DNA of 6,041 nucleotides from Candidatus Schekmanbacteria bacterium GWA2_38_11 (GTDB taxonomy: Bacteria; Schekmanbacteria; GWA2-38-11), in contig MGDB01000002.1 in NCBI GenBank assembly GCA_001790645.1, forward strand, positions 4,892 through 10,932, given 5' to 3'. The notes below the pieces were generated by a model, which saw only the letters and a list, made by a program, of their open reading frames with translations, made no database searches and was not told the DNA's origin. The stretch's first letter is position 1. Each line of letters opens with the position of its first letter. The translations under genes and the position numbers were made by a program. This document shows positions 5,821 to 6,041 of the stretch, in pieces.

Positions 5821-6041
5821 CTATTTTATAAATGAAAAAGTTTCTGAGACAGGTTTTCGTGGGGTGGGCTGACCTGACAACTTCCCATAGCCAACAGGGA
5901 CAATTCCTACAGGCCACAGATTCTCTGGAATATTAAGTGCCTTTCTTGCTTTATCCTCATTAAATGCCCCGATCCAGCAGCTCCCGTACCCAAGGGATGT
6001 TGCAGCTAAAAGCAAATTCTCAACCGCTGCTGCAGTGTCCT
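5821..6041 (-). CDS. Nitroreductase-family protein, C-terminal part (5' end beyond the window)
   Basis: The frame is open from the right edge to TAG at 5821-5823 and shows the last 72 residues. The visible start DTAAAVENLLLAATSLGYGS and the following CWIGAF are the classic nitroreductase segment (D-x-A-A-A-x-E-N-L-x-L-A-A-x-x-L-G-Y-G-S-C-W-I-G) that helps form the FMN-binding dimer fold. It continues with NIPENLWPVGIVPVGYG and ends in ETFSFIK. Family members are flavoenzymes that use NAD(P)H to reduce nitro compounds, quinones or other substrates; the real substrate cannot be told. A TTG at 6013-6015 is internal to the conserved motif and not the start. The gene converges on the ABC ATPase gene across a 199-base spacer that, apart from the hairpin, shows nothing recognisable. 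Confidence 0.88.
   Translation of the reverse strand, partial: DTAAAVENLLLAATSLGYGSCWIGAFNEDKARKALNIPENLWPVGIVPVGYGKLSGQPTPRKPVSETFSFIK

Noticed and set aside
6013..6015. TTG as the start of the nitroreductase-like gene
   Set aside because: The same frame continues upstream to the window edge with conserved residues (DTAAAVEN), so the TTG is internal.

Overview
The window is about 6 kb of AT-rich bacterial chromosome. It carries five complete minus-strand genes forming a ribosome/membrane-insertion cluster, with a sixth complete gene (tsaC) directly upstream, one complete plus-strand ABC-ATPase gene and the 3' end of a nitroreductase-like gene. YidC has a large periplasmic domain between its first transmembrane segment and the insertase core, which is the Gram-negative form and points to a diderm bacterium. 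The AT-rich composition and the many small dispersed palindromes would suit a deep-branching or uncultured lineage (for example around Nitrospirota or Desulfobacterota), but no phylum can be fixed from this sequence.

Region 1-241 has no gene. It holds an AT-rich imperfect palindromic repeat (copy 1) that ends in a short tandem 8-bp repeat. Region 242-3483, read right to left, is the widely conserved order rpmH, rnpA, yidD, yidC, jag: ribosomal protein L34, the RNase P protein, a small insertion-efficiency factor, the YidC insertase and a KH/R3H RNA-binding protein. The L34 gene is short (3349-3483) and easily missed. Upstream on the same strand, 76 bases away, is tsaC (3560-4195), which makes the precursor of the tRNA modification t6A. 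The usual partner dnaA is not next to rpmH, and mnmE, often found after jag, is not in the window.

Region 4196-4649 (454 bases) is a gene-free divergent spacer between tsaC and an oppF/dppF-type gene. It contains a second copy of the AT-rich palindrome (about 4216-4370), a promoter-like -35/-10 pair and TTGAC dyads (4400-4472), about 80 bases with nothing recognisable (4473-4550), and a G/C-run nested palindrome (4551-4627) that ends just before the ribosome binding site. The ABC ATPase (4650-5621) is intact, but no permease, binding protein or partner ATPase gene lies beside it. A strong hairpin at 5685-5728 separates it from the convergent nitroreductase-like gene, which runs off the right edge.

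Functionally the left two thirds is translation and membrane-protein biogenesis housekeeping: ribosome assembly, tRNA 5' processing, tRNA modification and membrane insertion. The genes themselves are ordinary. No new defence, mobile or biosynthetic system is visible. The unusual content is in the spacers, which hold at least three different types of palindromic element.
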